58,455 nt of DNA, taken from Paenibacillus typhae. GTDB taxonomy: Bacteria; Bacillota; Bacilli; Paenibacillales; Paenibacillaceae. Under the pieces are notes generated by a model. It was given only the letters and a program-made list of their open reading frames with translations, searched no databases and was not told the origin of the DNA. Shown piece after piece: positions 28,301 to 36,484 of this stretch. The translations under genes and the position numbers were made by a program. Each line of letters begins with the position of its first letter. Position 1 is the first letter of the stretch. The stretch lies in assembly GCF_900099765.1 (NCBI RefSeq), contig NZ_FNDX01000027.1, positions 25,945 to 84,399 on the forward strand, read 5' to 3'.

Positions 28301-30735
28301 CGGTAACGGGCTACGGTCCTGATGCAAGCAAGAAATATACGACAACTTATTTCCGCACAATGTTCGAAGCAGCGGATCTTAAGGATATTCTGGAGCTGGA
28401 TGCCGGCCTGATCCGTGACGACGGCGCTGTGGTCTATCTGAACGGGCATGAGATTATCCGGACGAATATGCCGGCTGGAGCTGTGGCCTATGAGACCAAT
28501 GCCAACGCCACAGTAGGTGATGAGCGGGACTGGAACCGGTACGAGATTGATCCGGCATATCTGAAGGAAGGGGTCAATGTACTTGCTGCAGAGGTGCATC
28601 AGGTGAACTTCAGCAGTTCGGACATTGCCTTTGATTTCAGCCTGGAGACGATCCGCGAGATGGTGAAGCCGCAGGCGCCAACGGCTCCGGCGGTTGATGA
28701 TAAGGCTAATACGTTTGGCTGGACTCCGGTACCGGGCTTTGAGAGCCCGTCTGATTACGAAGTCAGCACCGATAACGGCGCAAGCTGGAAGACAGCTGAC
28801 GCTAATCCGCAGGTTGTGGGCCCGCAGGCCTTCGCTGCAGGTGCGGTACAGGTGCGCATCAAGGCAAGTGAAGCACGGAATGTTACAGCAGGCGAGGCAC
28901 TGCTATCGGATGCCCCGTATACCTCTGATATTCTGTGGGATGTATATGATCTGAAGGCAGATGTGAAGCGTACAGGCAACATGACTGTAGAGGTAACAGG
29001 TACCCTGAAGGGGGGCTATACAGGCCCGGCAGTTGCTGTAATCCAGCTGATGGACGGGGAACAGCAGGCGCTGCTCTCAAGCGCAATGTCTGTGCAGTCC
29101 GGCAGCTTTGACCTGGCACAGAGCTTCGGTGTCAATGCCGGCAGTTATCAGGTCAACGTCTATCTGGTTGACAGTTACAACGGCAACATCTACGATTCCC
29201 TGTGGCTGGCTGAGCCGGTCGAATTCCAGCCGGAGCCTGCACCGCAGAATCCGGGACAACCGGGCAATCCGGGCGGACCTGGCGGCGAACAGCCGGGCGG
29301 TGAAGAACCGCTTCCTGAGCCGCTTCCGGTACCGGTCAAGAATCCGGTTGTACCTGACCCGGCGGAAGAGCCGGAGCCGCCGGTGGTGGATAACCGCATC
29401 GTTGAATTTGAGAGCGGCACCGCCTGGTCCGATGCGGTGAACACCTTTAACAACGGCAAGCTGAAGACGGAAGCCGGCAATAACGGAACGGTGGTAGGCA
29501 ACACCTTTACCGGTGCCTGGCTGTCCTTTGCGGATATCGATTTCGGAAATGAGGGTGCCAACAAGATAACGGTTGAATACAATGCCAACTCCGACCGGAC
29601 TCCGGCGGATTCACAGCTGGAGCTGCGGCTCGGGGCAGCAGACGGCGAGCTTCTTGGTACGGTCGCCCTGAAGAATACGGGAGCAGGCTGGACGCAGTAT
29701 GCCACAGCGGAAGGTATGCTGAACCGGACGCTGACCGGTAAACAAACCCTGTTCGCCGTGCTGAAAGGAACGACAGACAGTGCGCGTCCGTATGTGGCGA
29801 ATCTGGACCGGTTCATCTGGAGCTATCAGGCGATCCGGACCGATTATGCCAAGCTGGAGCTGGAGAATTACGATGCCTGGTCCACGGACAACAATCCGGC
29901 CAACGGCGGGCCGCTGAAGACCGAGGCCGGAAAAAGCGGCAAGCAGGTTGCGAATACGTTCAGCGGCGCCTGGCTGGCTTATAAGTCAATGAACTTCGGC
30001 AGCGCAGGTGTCAACCAGTGGTCAGTAGAATATGCAGGCAATTCGACGAATACCGCTGCAGACTCTTCTGTTGAGCTCCGGCTGGGCGGAGTTAACGGTG
30101 AGCTTGTGGGCACACTGGCAGCTCCGCCGACCGCAGGCTCGTGGGGAACGTATAAGACGGTGACAGGGGAATTGAGCAAGACCCTGACCGGGCTGCAGGA
30201 TATTTATCTGGTGTTCAAAGGCTCAACCGATTCAACCTTTAAGTACATCGGCAACTTTGATAATGCTTCATTCTCACTGGCTGCAGCTGAGCCGGATGTG
30301 CTTGTAGAATTCGAGAACCGCACCGCCTGGTCGGATGCGAAGAATACCTTCAATAACAATCCGCTCAAAACAGAGAATAACAACGGCGGGAAGACCGTCG
30401 GCAATACGTTTACAGGTGCCTGGCTGACTTTTGATGATATCGATTTCGGCACGCAGGGCAAAAATTACGTGTCATTCCTGTACGATGCACCCACCAACCG
30501 TACACCGGCAGACATCACGGCTGAAATCCGCCTCGGCGGCAAAGACGGCACTGTCATTGCTACCGTAAATCTCCCCAACACAGGCGGCGCCTGGGGCAGC
30601 TACAAAACAGCAGGGGCAGCCCTGAGTCAAAAGCTGACCGGCAAGCAGAGCCTGTACGTTTCCTTTAAGGGTTCGACCACTTCCAGCCTGTTGTATGTGG
30701 GCAATCTGGACAAGATGACTTTTACGAAAAAATAA
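25396..30735 (+). CDS. Secreted GH92 alpha-mannosidase with F5/8C and three CBM6 modules
   Basis: This very large protein (about 1779 residues from ATG 25396; ATGs at 25372 and 25387 are alternatives) has a signal peptide, an F5/8-type C (CBM32-like) domain (39-181), a GH92 catalytic region (about 194-900) with NEPDIDVPYLFNYLG and MDDDAGGMSSWFVYSAMG carrying the conserved acidic residues, a beta-sandwich module (909-1082), the NTFGWTPVPG module (1089-1280), a Pro/Gly linker, and three tandem CBM6 copies (1334-1479, 1484-1630, 1635-1779). GH92 enzymes are calcium-dependent exo-alpha-mannosidases. It starts 25 nt after the SLH gene, so the three genes form one operon. Confidence 0.9.
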   Translation: MRKQLFAILMSVLMLLGLLDSVTAITVTASAAEAGIEVYPTRNVALNAKVAASGQANINERAEFAVDGKLDTKWCDNTAAKIKWMTLDLGKQYTINEWKVYNAAISEGSNSPFWNTQNFRLQKSDDGVTWTDVDVVQGNVQTVVDRYLPEPVTAQYLRFYVSKGAAGDNTVRLYELEIYGVDTGKYPAYPAVNLDPADYVDPFINTLGDNGQTNPGPSMPFGLVSVGPDSDGGAFSGYYYQDKNLKGFSQVRFSGAGCSGAGGNILMMPQTGSFTKNVNEYKQKYDKSSEQASAGYYGVTLASGIGVELTASNNVGFHRYTFPASANTGSVLVDLSNSYAGMLDANLKVESNNEITGMVQSKNVCGNGYYKLYYSIQFDHDFGSYTSWEGNTTGAAAVRSGANSGVWVNFNTASDKVIQAKVGLSAVSVEQARAEAKQDIADWDFDAQHAKIRAAWSDILGKVEIKDADEENKKVFYTQMYHTYLHPKNVTSSAGTFKAGRAESAVRQTSELGDDFEYYNGWATWDDFRKYALFSVLEPQKYNNMVKSLVDLYTTRGTYTQWGDGYWPSPTVRNEFNGAVILDAYAKGFTDYDAYTALKGMAVDADNFSISDSEISGKLEKAKSAYFPMKLAALLGDKSTYDKYKKLALSYQKLWNANQVDENGVKTGFFTPNGTTVAKNDVTAVDKYAYQGNLWTYRWSATQDMNGLAQLMGGKTEMAKQLQDFFARNEYMAINEPDIDVPYLFNYLGYPYLTQYYAREYTTEVVTQKYHNHGLYAYPIQSRVYRADPEGYLPSMDDDAGGMSSWFVYSAMGLFPGNPGDANFLIGSPIFSELTLHLDGGKTFTIKADNVSPENRFIQSAELNGQTFDQAWISYADVKNGGTLEFDMAGEPNYAWGASAKAAPPTVDYDADIENTLSRTALVSGGSEWKYYDKGKAPGNGWTGADFNDSSWSFGQAPLGYDNKGYAKTVTGYGPDASKKYTTTYFRTMFEAADLKDILELDAGLIRDDGAVVYLNGHEIIRTNMPAGAVAYETNANATVGDERDWNRYEIDPAYLKEGVNVLAAEVHQVNFSSSDIAFDFSLETIREMVKPQAPTAPAVDDKANTFGWTPVPGFESPSDYEVSTDNGASWKTADANPQVVGPQAFAAGAVQVRIKASEARNVTAGEALLSDAPYTSDILWDVYDLKADVKRTGNMTVEVTGTLKGGYTGPAVAVIQLMDGEQQALLSSAMSVQSGSFDLAQSFGVNAGSYQVNVYLVDSYNGNIYDSLWLAEPVEFQPEPAPQNPGQPGNPGGPGGEQPGGEEPLPEPLPVPVKNPVVPDPAEEPEPPVVDNRIVEFESGTAWSDAVNTFNNGKLKTEAGNNGTVVGNTFTGAWLSFADIDFGNEGANKITVEYNANSDRTPADSQLELRLGAADGELLGTVALKNTGAGWTQYATAEGMLNRTLTGKQTLFAVLKGTTDSARPYVANLDRFIWSYQAIRTDYAKLELENYDAWSTDNNPANGGPLKTEAGKSGKQVANTFSGAWLAYKSMNFGSAGVNQWSVEYAGNSTNTAADSSVELRLGGVNGELVGTLAAPPTAGSWGTYKTVTGELSKTLTGLQDIYLVFKGSTDSTFKYIGNFDNASFSLAAAEPDVLVEFENRTAWSDAKNTFNNNPLKTENNNGGKTVGNTFTGAWLTFDDIDFGTQGKNYVSFLYDAPTNRTPADITAEIRLGGKDGTVIATVNLPNTGGAWGSYKTAGAALSQKLTGKQSLYVSFKGSTTSSLLYVGNLDKMTFTKK

Positions 30736-30755
30736 TATTGTAAAGGCAACAGAGG

Positions 30756-30786
30756 GCCCATGGGATTATATTCTCCCGTGGGTCTT
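30756..30786 (+). terminator. Probable terminator of the surface-enzyme operon
   Basis: GGGCCCATGGGA pairs with TCCCGTGGGTCT around an eight-base loop, followed only by TTT, so it may be leaky. Confidence 0.55.
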
Positions 30787-30878
30787 TGCTGTCCGCTCAG
30801 GCCTGCAGGCCTCAGCCTTGTATTTGTGATAAACTGGAATGTATATGCCCCGCATAGACAGAAACAGGAGGATGAGGA

Positions 30879-31580
30879 ATGAGCTTTGTTGCGGTGAAGA
30901 ATGAATACAAGCGCTACAAAATGGGTGAGACAACGATTGTCGCTAACGACGGGATCGATTTCGAGATTAATAAAGGTGAATTTGCGGTCATTGTCGGTCC
31001 CAGCGGTGCAGGCAAATCGACGGTGCTTAATATTCTGGGCGGGATGGATTCAGCCGACGAAGGTCAGGTCATTGTGGATGGTACTGACATCGCCAAATTT
31101 AACAGTAAGGAGCTGACCGGCTACCGGCGCAATGATGTGGGCTTTGTGTTCCAGTTCTACAATCTGGTGCCTAACCTGACCACACTGGAAAATGTCGAGC
31201 TGGCCTCGCAGATTTCCCCGCGTGCGCTGGATGCGCGCAAGGTGCTGGAGGATGTCGGACTCGGGGAGCGGCTGAACAATTTCCCGGCCCAGCTGTCCGG
31301 CGGGGAGCAGCAGCGCGTCGCGATTGCCCGGGCGCTGGCCAAGCAGCCGAAGCTGCTGCTCTGCGATGAGCCGACAGGAGCGCTGGATTATAACACCGGC
31401 AAGCAGGTGCTGAAGCTTTTGCAGGATACCTGCCGGAATACCGGAACAACCGTCATCGTCATTACGCATAATCTGGCGATTGCGCCGATGGCGGACCGGG
31501 TGATTGAGATCAATAACGCCAAGGTGCGGAAAATGGTTGTTAATCCTTCGCCGGTATCCGTTGACGATATCGAATGGTAA
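30879..31580 (+). CDS. ABC transporter ATPase, MacB/LolD-like
   Basis: This 233-residue ATPase has Walker A GPSGAGKST (about 42-50), signature LSGGEQQRVAIARALA (about 138-153) and Walker B LLLCDEPTGALD. The GALD ending and small size place it with MacB/LolD-type ATPases that partner FtsX-like permeases. AGGAGGATGAGG precedes the ATG. The permease gene starts 13 nt after its stop, so the pair forms one transporter. These systems do mechanical work across the envelope or remove lipids and peptides from the membrane rather than pump through a channel. Confidence 0.93.
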   Translation: MSFVAVKNEYKRYKMGETTIVANDGIDFEINKGEFAVIVGPSGAGKSTVLNILGGMDSADEGQVIVDGTDIAKFNSKELTGYRRNDVGFVFQFYNLVPNLTTLENVELASQISPRALDARKVLEDVGLGERLNNFPAQLSGGEQQRVAIARALAKQPKLLLCDEPTGALDYNTGKQVLKLLQDTCRNTGTTVIVITHNLAIAPMADRVIEINNAKVRKMVVNPSPVSVDDIEW

Positions 31581-31593
31581 GGAGCGGGCAGCG

Positions 31594-34242
31594 ATGAAGA
31601 AACAGGCGTTGTGGAAGGATATCTTCCGGGAGATCGGGCATACGAAGGCCCGCTTTATTTCGATTTTTGCGATTATTATGCTGGGCGTCTGCTTTTTCTC
31701 CGGGATTAAGGCGGCCGGACCGGATATGCTGGATACCGCAGGCACCTTTTTCAAGGACAAGCGGCTGATGGACCTGAAGGTGCAGAGCACGCTTGGCCTG
31801 ACAGAAGACGAGCTTACGCTGCTGAAGGATGTGCCGGAGGTCGAGGAGGTGCAGCCGGGCTACAGCGCCGATGTCTTCGCGGGAGATAACGGAGTGATCC
31901 TGAAGGTCTTGTCCTACAATCAAGAGCAGGCGCTTAACCAGTACCGCCTGATGGACGGGCGTCTGCCGGAGCAATCCGGGGAGATCGTGCTGGATGACCT
32001 GCTGGCCGGTGAGTACGCCATTGGCGACAAGATTGTGTTCAGCGGAAACGGTACAGAGACAGGGCTGTCAGAAAGCTTCGGGACACTGGAGTATACGGTG
32101 GTAGGCTTTGCGCGCAGTCCGCAGTTCATTGAGAAAAACAACCGCGGCACCAGCACGATCGGCAAAGGCACGACAGATGCGTTCGCTGTCATTGCCGAGG
32201 CAGATTTCAAGCTGCCGGTCTACACCGAAGCGTACCTGTCCTTCAAGGATACCGCCGGGATCGAAGCTTACAGCGTAGAGTATGAAACGCTGCTGGAGCA
32301 GCACACGGAGGCAGTGGAGCAGGCGATGGCGGGCGTACCGGAGGCGCGGCTCTCGGAGCTGCGCGCTGAAGGGGAAGCGGAGCTCGCCAAGGGCCGCGCG
32401 GAGCTGGAAGCCGCCGAGCAGCAGCTTGCGCAGGCGGCCGGCCAGCTGACGGAAGAGCAGCGGCAGGCCCAGGCGGCAGCCGGCAGTGAGGCGGCTGAGC
32501 AGCTGGAAGCAGCCAGAGCGAAGCTGGCCGAAGGCGAGCAGCAGCTGGCGGCGCTTACGCTGCCGAAGGTTTATGTCACGGACCGGAATGCCAATCCGGG
32601 ATATGCCGAGTACAAAGACAATGCCGACCGGCTGTCGGCGATTGCCAGCGTGTTTCCGGTATTCTTTTTCCTGATAGCGGCGCTGGTCAGCCTGACAACC
32701 ATGACGCGGATGGTCGAGGAGCACCGGCTGCAGATCGGGACGCTGAAGGCCCTCGGCTACAGCAACCGTGACATTATGGCCAAGTTCCTGGTGTACGGCA
32801 CGCTTGCCAGTCTGGCGGGATCGGCTGTTGGTTTAACTGTAGGGTTCACGCTGCTGCCGGCCATTATATTTGATGCCTACAGCTCACTTTACAATCTGCC
32901 GGATTTGATCAAGAGCTTCTATCCGTCATATTCAATTATTTCTATTATTGTGGCGCTGGTCTGTACTACCCTTACGGCCTGGTTCGCTGCACGGGTGGAG
33001 CTGCGCGGCAATGCTGCCGTGCTGATGCGGCCCAAAGCGCCGAAGAGCGGACAGCGGATTTTCCTGGAGCGGCTAACCTTTATCTGGAGAAGGCTCAGCT
33101 TTGTCCAGAAGGTTACGGCCCGCAATCTGTTCCGCTACAAGCAGCGGATGTTCATGACCGTATTCGGTGTAGCCGGCTGTACAGCGCTGATTCTGACCGG
33201 CTTCGGGCTCAAGGATTCGATCGGCAGCATCGCGCCGAAGCAGTTCGGCATCATTATGAAATACGATGCGCTGGTAGCGCTGCATACCGATGCCCCGGCA
33301 GAAGAGCAGCAGTCCTATGAGCAGCTGATCAGCAGCGAAACCGCTATTACCGGTACACTGGATGTCGCCCAGGAGACGATGACCGCACGGGCCAGCGGTG
33401 TTAACGATCAGGATGTGAATCTGTTTGTGCCGGAAGCTGCAGATTCGCTGCCTCAGTATGTGTCGCTGCAGGATCGCAGCACTGGTAAGACCCTGGAGCT
33501 TACGGATGAAGGAGTGATCATCTCGGAGAAGCTGGCCAAGCTGTACGGGCTTGAAGCTGGAGATACCCTGACCCTGGCGGACAGCAAAAATGAGCCGTTC
33601 GAGCTTCTGATTACGGGAATCACCGAAAATTATGTGCTTCACTATGCCTATATGACCCCTGCGTATTATGCTTCCGTATTCGGGAAAGAGCCGGTGTTCA
33701 ACACCTCTTTGCTGAACTATAATGCCCCGGACAGTGCCTGGGAGGACCAGTTCGGTGAAAAGCTGACCGCAAGTGCACGCGTAGCCGCAGTCAGCTTCTC
33801 CAGCAGCGTCGGTACTGCTTTTGACGATACAATGAAGAGCATGGACGTTGTCACCCTGGTGCTGATTGTATCCGCAGCGGCGCTGGCATTCGTCGTCCTG
33901 TATAATCTGACCAACATCAATGTATCCGAGCGCATCCGCGAGCTGTCGACGATCAAGGTGCTGGGCTTCTACGATAATGAAGTGACGATGTACATTTACC
34001 GTGAAAATATTATTCTGACCCTGCTCGGCATTGCCGCCGGTTCAGGCCTTGGCATCGTGCTGCACAGCTTTGTCCTGCAGACGGCCGAGTTGGATGCGAC
34101 GATGTTCGCCCCGGTCATTGAGTGGCCGAGTTACATTTATGCGGCGGTACTCACCATGCTGTTCTCGGGCATCGTCATGGCCTTCATGCACATCAAGCTC
34201 AAACGGATTCATATGATCGAGGCGCTGAAGTCGGTGGAATAG
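31594..34242 (+). CDS. FtsX-like ABC permease with extracellular coiled coil
   Basis: This 882-residue permease starts at ATG 31594 after AAGGAG. It has a first membrane helix near 20-40, a large external region with a Glu/Ala/Gln-rich coiled coil (about 245-310), three FtsX helices (about 345-470), a second external region and three final helices (about 765-870). The MTRMVEEHRLQIGTLKALG and RIRELSTIKVLG motifs mark both FtsX cores. The architecture is that of the large DUF214-type permeases of Firmicutes. No two-component system is adjacent, so a bacitracin-type detoxification module is not indicated. Confidence 0.9.
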   Translation: MKKQALWKDIFREIGHTKARFISIFAIIMLGVCFFSGIKAAGPDMLDTAGTFFKDKRLMDLKVQSTLGLTEDELTLLKDVPEVEEVQPGYSADVFAGDNGVILKVLSYNQEQALNQYRLMDGRLPEQSGEIVLDDLLAGEYAIGDKIVFSGNGTETGLSESFGTLEYTVVGFARSPQFIEKNNRGTSTIGKGTTDAFAVIAEADFKLPVYTEAYLSFKDTAGIEAYSVEYETLLEQHTEAVEQAMAGVPEARLSELRAEGEAELAKGRAELEAAEQQLAQAAGQLTEEQRQAQAAAGSEAAEQLEAARAKLAEGEQQLAALTLPKVYVTDRNANPGYAEYKDNADRLSAIASVFPVFFFLIAALVSLTTMTRMVEEHRLQIGTLKALGYSNRDIMAKFLVYGTLASLAGSAVGLTVGFTLLPAIIFDAYSSLYNLPDLIKSFYPSYSIISIIVALVCTTLTAWFAARVELRGNAAVLMRPKAPKSGQRIFLERLTFIWRRLSFVQKVTARNLFRYKQRMFMTVFGVAGCTALILTGFGLKDSIGSIAPKQFGIIMKYDALVALHTDAPAEEQQSYEQLISSETAITGTLDVAQETMTARASGVNDQDVNLFVPEAADSLPQYVSLQDRSTGKTLELTDEGVIISEKLAKLYGLEAGDTLTLADSKNEPFELLITGITENYVLHYAYMTPAYYASVFGKEPVFNTSLLNYNAPDSAWEDQFGEKLTASARVAAVSFSSSVGTAFDDTMKSMDVVTLVLIVSAAALAFVVLYNLTNINVSERIRELSTIKVLGFYDNEVTMYIYRENIILTLLGIAAGSGLGIVLHSFVLQTAELDATMFAPVIEWPSYIYAAVLTMLFSGIVMAFMHIKLKRIHMIEALKSVE

Positions 34243-34254
34243 CTTGTTAGTGAT

Positions 34255-34286
34255 AAAGACCCTCCCGGGAAGCCGGGAGGGTCTTT
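34255..34286. terminator. Strong bidirectional terminator
   Basis: AAAGACCCTCCCGG and CCGGGAGGGTCTTT are perfect 14-bp arms around GAAG. It can serve the permease and the convergent GNAT gene. Confidence 0.92.
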
Positions 34287-34332
34287 ATACGTGCGCCTCC
34301 CGGCGCTCGGTGCGGAATTTACTGAGGCAGGA

Positions 34333-34782
34333 CTACCGCAATTTCATATGCAGGATCGGAAACGGGGTGCCCTGCTCATCAAGCGGAGACCGTTCAACCA
34401 CACAGAAACCCATATGCTCATAAAAGCCGAGCGCCCGGGGGTTTTGTTCGTTTACATCCACGCTTTGTACGTTCAGGTGATCAATGGCATGGGTAACGAG
34501 CTTTTTGCCGATGCTTTGTCCCATGGCTGTAGGACTTATGAACAGCATTTCGATTTTATGGTCTTGTATGCCCATGAAGCCGAGGGGCGCATTACCCTCG
34601 TTAACAGAATAGATCAGCAGTTGGTCAATTACCCCGAGTCCTTGCAGGACAAGAGGACGCAGGTCGGCAATGTCTTTTTCGGAGAGAAAAAGATGTGTAG
34701 ACCGGACAGAGGTCTCCCAGATGTTGAGCAGGGTCTGGAGTAAGGATTCGCTTCGGGAAGAGATGGATAGGGATTGGATCAT
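34333..34782 (-). CDS. YjaB-like GNAT acetyltransferase
   Basis: The ATG at 34782 follows AAAGGAGC and gives 149 residues; the frame extends further upstream, but without a ribosome-binding site. The layout follows E. coli YjaB: WETSVRSTHLFL near the N-terminus, LFISPTAMGQSIGKKL as the acetyl-CoA loop, and VNEQNPRALGFYEHMGF near the C-terminus. The substrate is unknown. The gene is convergent with the FtsX permease and alone. Confidence 0.87.
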   Translation of the reverse strand: MIQSLSISSRSESLLQTLLNIWETSVRSTHLFLSEKDIADLRPLVLQGLGVIDQLLIYSVNEGNAPLGFMGIQDHKIEMLFISPTAMGQSIGKKLVTHAIDHLNVQSVDVNEQNPRALGFYEHMGFCVVERSPLDEQGTPFPILHMKLR

Positions 34783-34968
34783 GTGGGGGCTCCTTTTATT
34801 AAAATTTATTGTAATAGGTAAATTGATACTAAGCAGGCTGCGTTTCCGCAATTGTCTAACTTTAGTTTAGATTAGAACCATCGCGGTTACATAGAAAGAG
34901 TCGAAGGATTTAGTAGTTGTATAGCCCTAGTCACCAACCAGTGGAAATTCACAGAGGAGGAATGTACG

Positions 34969-35865
34969 ATGAGCGATCAATTTACGGTTCAAGACCCTAC
35001 AACGCAATATCAGAAGGCCACAGAGGAATTTGAGCAGCAGCAGCCTGCACCGGGCCTGGAAACGGAGATGTATCCGAAGCCGGATGACGGTGCGCAGACT
35101 TATAAAGGCAGCGGGCGGCTGACCGGACGCAAGGCGGTAGTTACCGGAGCGGACAGCGGGATCGGCCGTGCGACGGCGATTGCTTTTGCCCGTGAAGGGG
35201 CTGACGTTGTCCTTGCCTACATGCCGGAAGAAGAGGCCGATGCGCGGGAGGTCGTTAAGCTCGTTGAGGAAGCCGGACGCAAGGCGGTAGCCATGCCGGG
35301 TGATCTCAAGGACGAGCAGTACTGTGAGCAGCTTATTGCTACTGCGGTAAAAGAGCTTGGCGGTATTGATATTCTGGCGGATATCGCGGGCATGCAGCAG
35401 TACGTGACCGACATCGCCGATCTGACGACGGAGCAATTTGATGCTACCTTCAAGACAAATGTATACTCGCTGTTCTGGCTCTGTAAAGCCGCCATCAAGC
35501 ATATGAAGCCGGGCAGCACGATCATCAATACCTCTTCGATTCAGGCTTATACGCCTGCACCGATTCTGCTGGATTATGCGACGACCAAGTCGGCGATTAA
35601 CACCTTCAGTAAATCACTTGCCCAGCAGGTTGCTGAAAAAGGGATCCGCGTCAACGTTGTAGCACCTGGACCCGTCTGGACTCCGCTGCAGATCAGCGGC
35701 GGCCAGCCGGTAGAAGCGCTGAAGGACTTCGGCGCCAAGACACCGCTTGCCCGTCCGGGACAGCCGGCTGAAATGGCACCAGCTTACGTGTTCCTGGCCA
35801 GCCAGGAATCCAGCTATGTCAGCGGTGAGACGCTGAATGCGAACGGCGGCATGCCTACGCCTTAA
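34969..35865 (+). CDS. SDR family oxidoreductase (YdaD/Gsp39-like)
   Basis: This 298-residue short-chain dehydrogenase has a 40-residue N-terminal extension typical of the YdaD/general-stress-protein-39 subgroup, the Rossmann motif VTGADSGIGRA (about 58-68), the catalytic Ser in NTSSIQAYTP, and YATTK (Tyr about 203, Lys about 207). The C-terminus (SGETLNANGGMPTP) is complete. GAGGAGGAA precedes the ATG. It should use NAD(P)H; the substrate is unknown. Relatives in Bacillus are stress-induced, but no stress promoter could be established here. Confidence 0.92.
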   Translation: MSDQFTVQDPTTQYQKATEEFEQQQPAPGLETEMYPKPDDGAQTYKGSGRLTGRKAVVTGADSGIGRATAIAFAREGADVVLAYMPEEEADAREVVKLVEEAGRKAVAMPGDLKDEQYCEQLIATAVKELGGIDILADIAGMQQYVTDIADLTTEQFDATFKTNVYSLFWLCKAAIKHMKPGSTIINTSSIQAYTPAPILLDYATTKSAINTFSKSLAQQVAEKGIRVNVVAPGPVWTPLQISGGQPVEALKDFGAKTPLARPGQPAEMAPAYVFLASQESSYVSGETLNANGGMPTP

Positions 35866-35907
35866 GAATGTTATTATAACGCCACTTTCATCATAGCTTA
35901 CAACCCC

Positions 35908-35957
35908 AGCCTCCGGCTGAAACTCTGACTTAGTCAGGGTTTTAACGGAGGTTTTTT
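35908..35957 (+). terminator. Terminator after the SDR gene
   Basis: CCTCCG and CGGAGG arms enclose an inner CTGAC/GTCAG hairpin, followed by six T. Confidence 0.7.
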
Positions 35958-36104
35958 ATGTCTGAATTATGGCTTGCTGCGAAAATATAGAATTTTGTCA
36001 TAATTCTGAAAGAAATATGTTGTCTGTTAAAATTTTGGTTGTTTTTATCTTGTCATATAATGTAATATGATTGGTGTTAATTGCCAAATAGGGGGACTTT
36101 CGTC

Positions 36105-36416
36105 ATGCATGTAAGGTTGAAAAATAGGGCTGGAGTAGTAAAGGAAGTTAAGGTTGGATTTAGTTGGACTACGTTTTTCTTCGGGTTTTTCCCGGCACTC
36201 TTCAGAGGTGATTTGAAATGGGCAGCGATTATGTGTATTACTGCTGTAGCCGTTGGGATATTCACTTTTGGAATCGGCGCATGGATTCCCGGCATCATTT
36301 TTTCATTTGTATATAACAAAATTTTCATCAAAGATCTGTTAGACAAAGGCTACCGTCCAGCCGATGAGCAGGCCCATTCTGCATTGAGAGGCAACGGAAT
36401 CATCTCTGCGGCGTAA
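36105..36416 (+). CDS. Small membrane protein, DUF2628/HrgC-like
   Basis: The ATG at 36105 has AGGGGGA nine bases upstream and gives 103 residues; a TTG at 36081 is less likely. After a short polar start there is the aromatic VGFSWTTFFFGFFPALFRGD segment, then two or three hydrophobic stretches to about residue 80 and a polar tail. The aromatic segment is typical of DUF2628/HrgC-type small membrane proteins. The function is unknown. It is monocistronic with its own terminator. Confidence 0.7.
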   Translation: MHVRLKNRAGVVKEVKVGFSWTTFFFGFFPALFRGDLKWAAIMCITAVAVGIFTFGIGAWIPGIIFSFVYNKIFIKDLLDKGYRPADEQAHSALRGNGIISAA

Positions 36417-36431
36417 TACATACTAATTCTT

Positions 36432-36462
36432 AAAATCCCCTTTATGCTAAGGGGATTTTTTT
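36432..36462 (+). terminator. Terminator after the small membrane protein gene
   Basis: AAATCCCC and GGGGATTT arms are followed by a T run. Confidence 0.88.
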
Positions 36463-36484
36463 ATCACCGGAAGGAGGCGTCAAT

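Noticed and set aside
34864..34895. SigB-type promoter before the SDR gene
   Set aside because: GTTTAG and GGTTAC show several mismatches and, as far as I recall, Paenibacillus generally lacks SigB.
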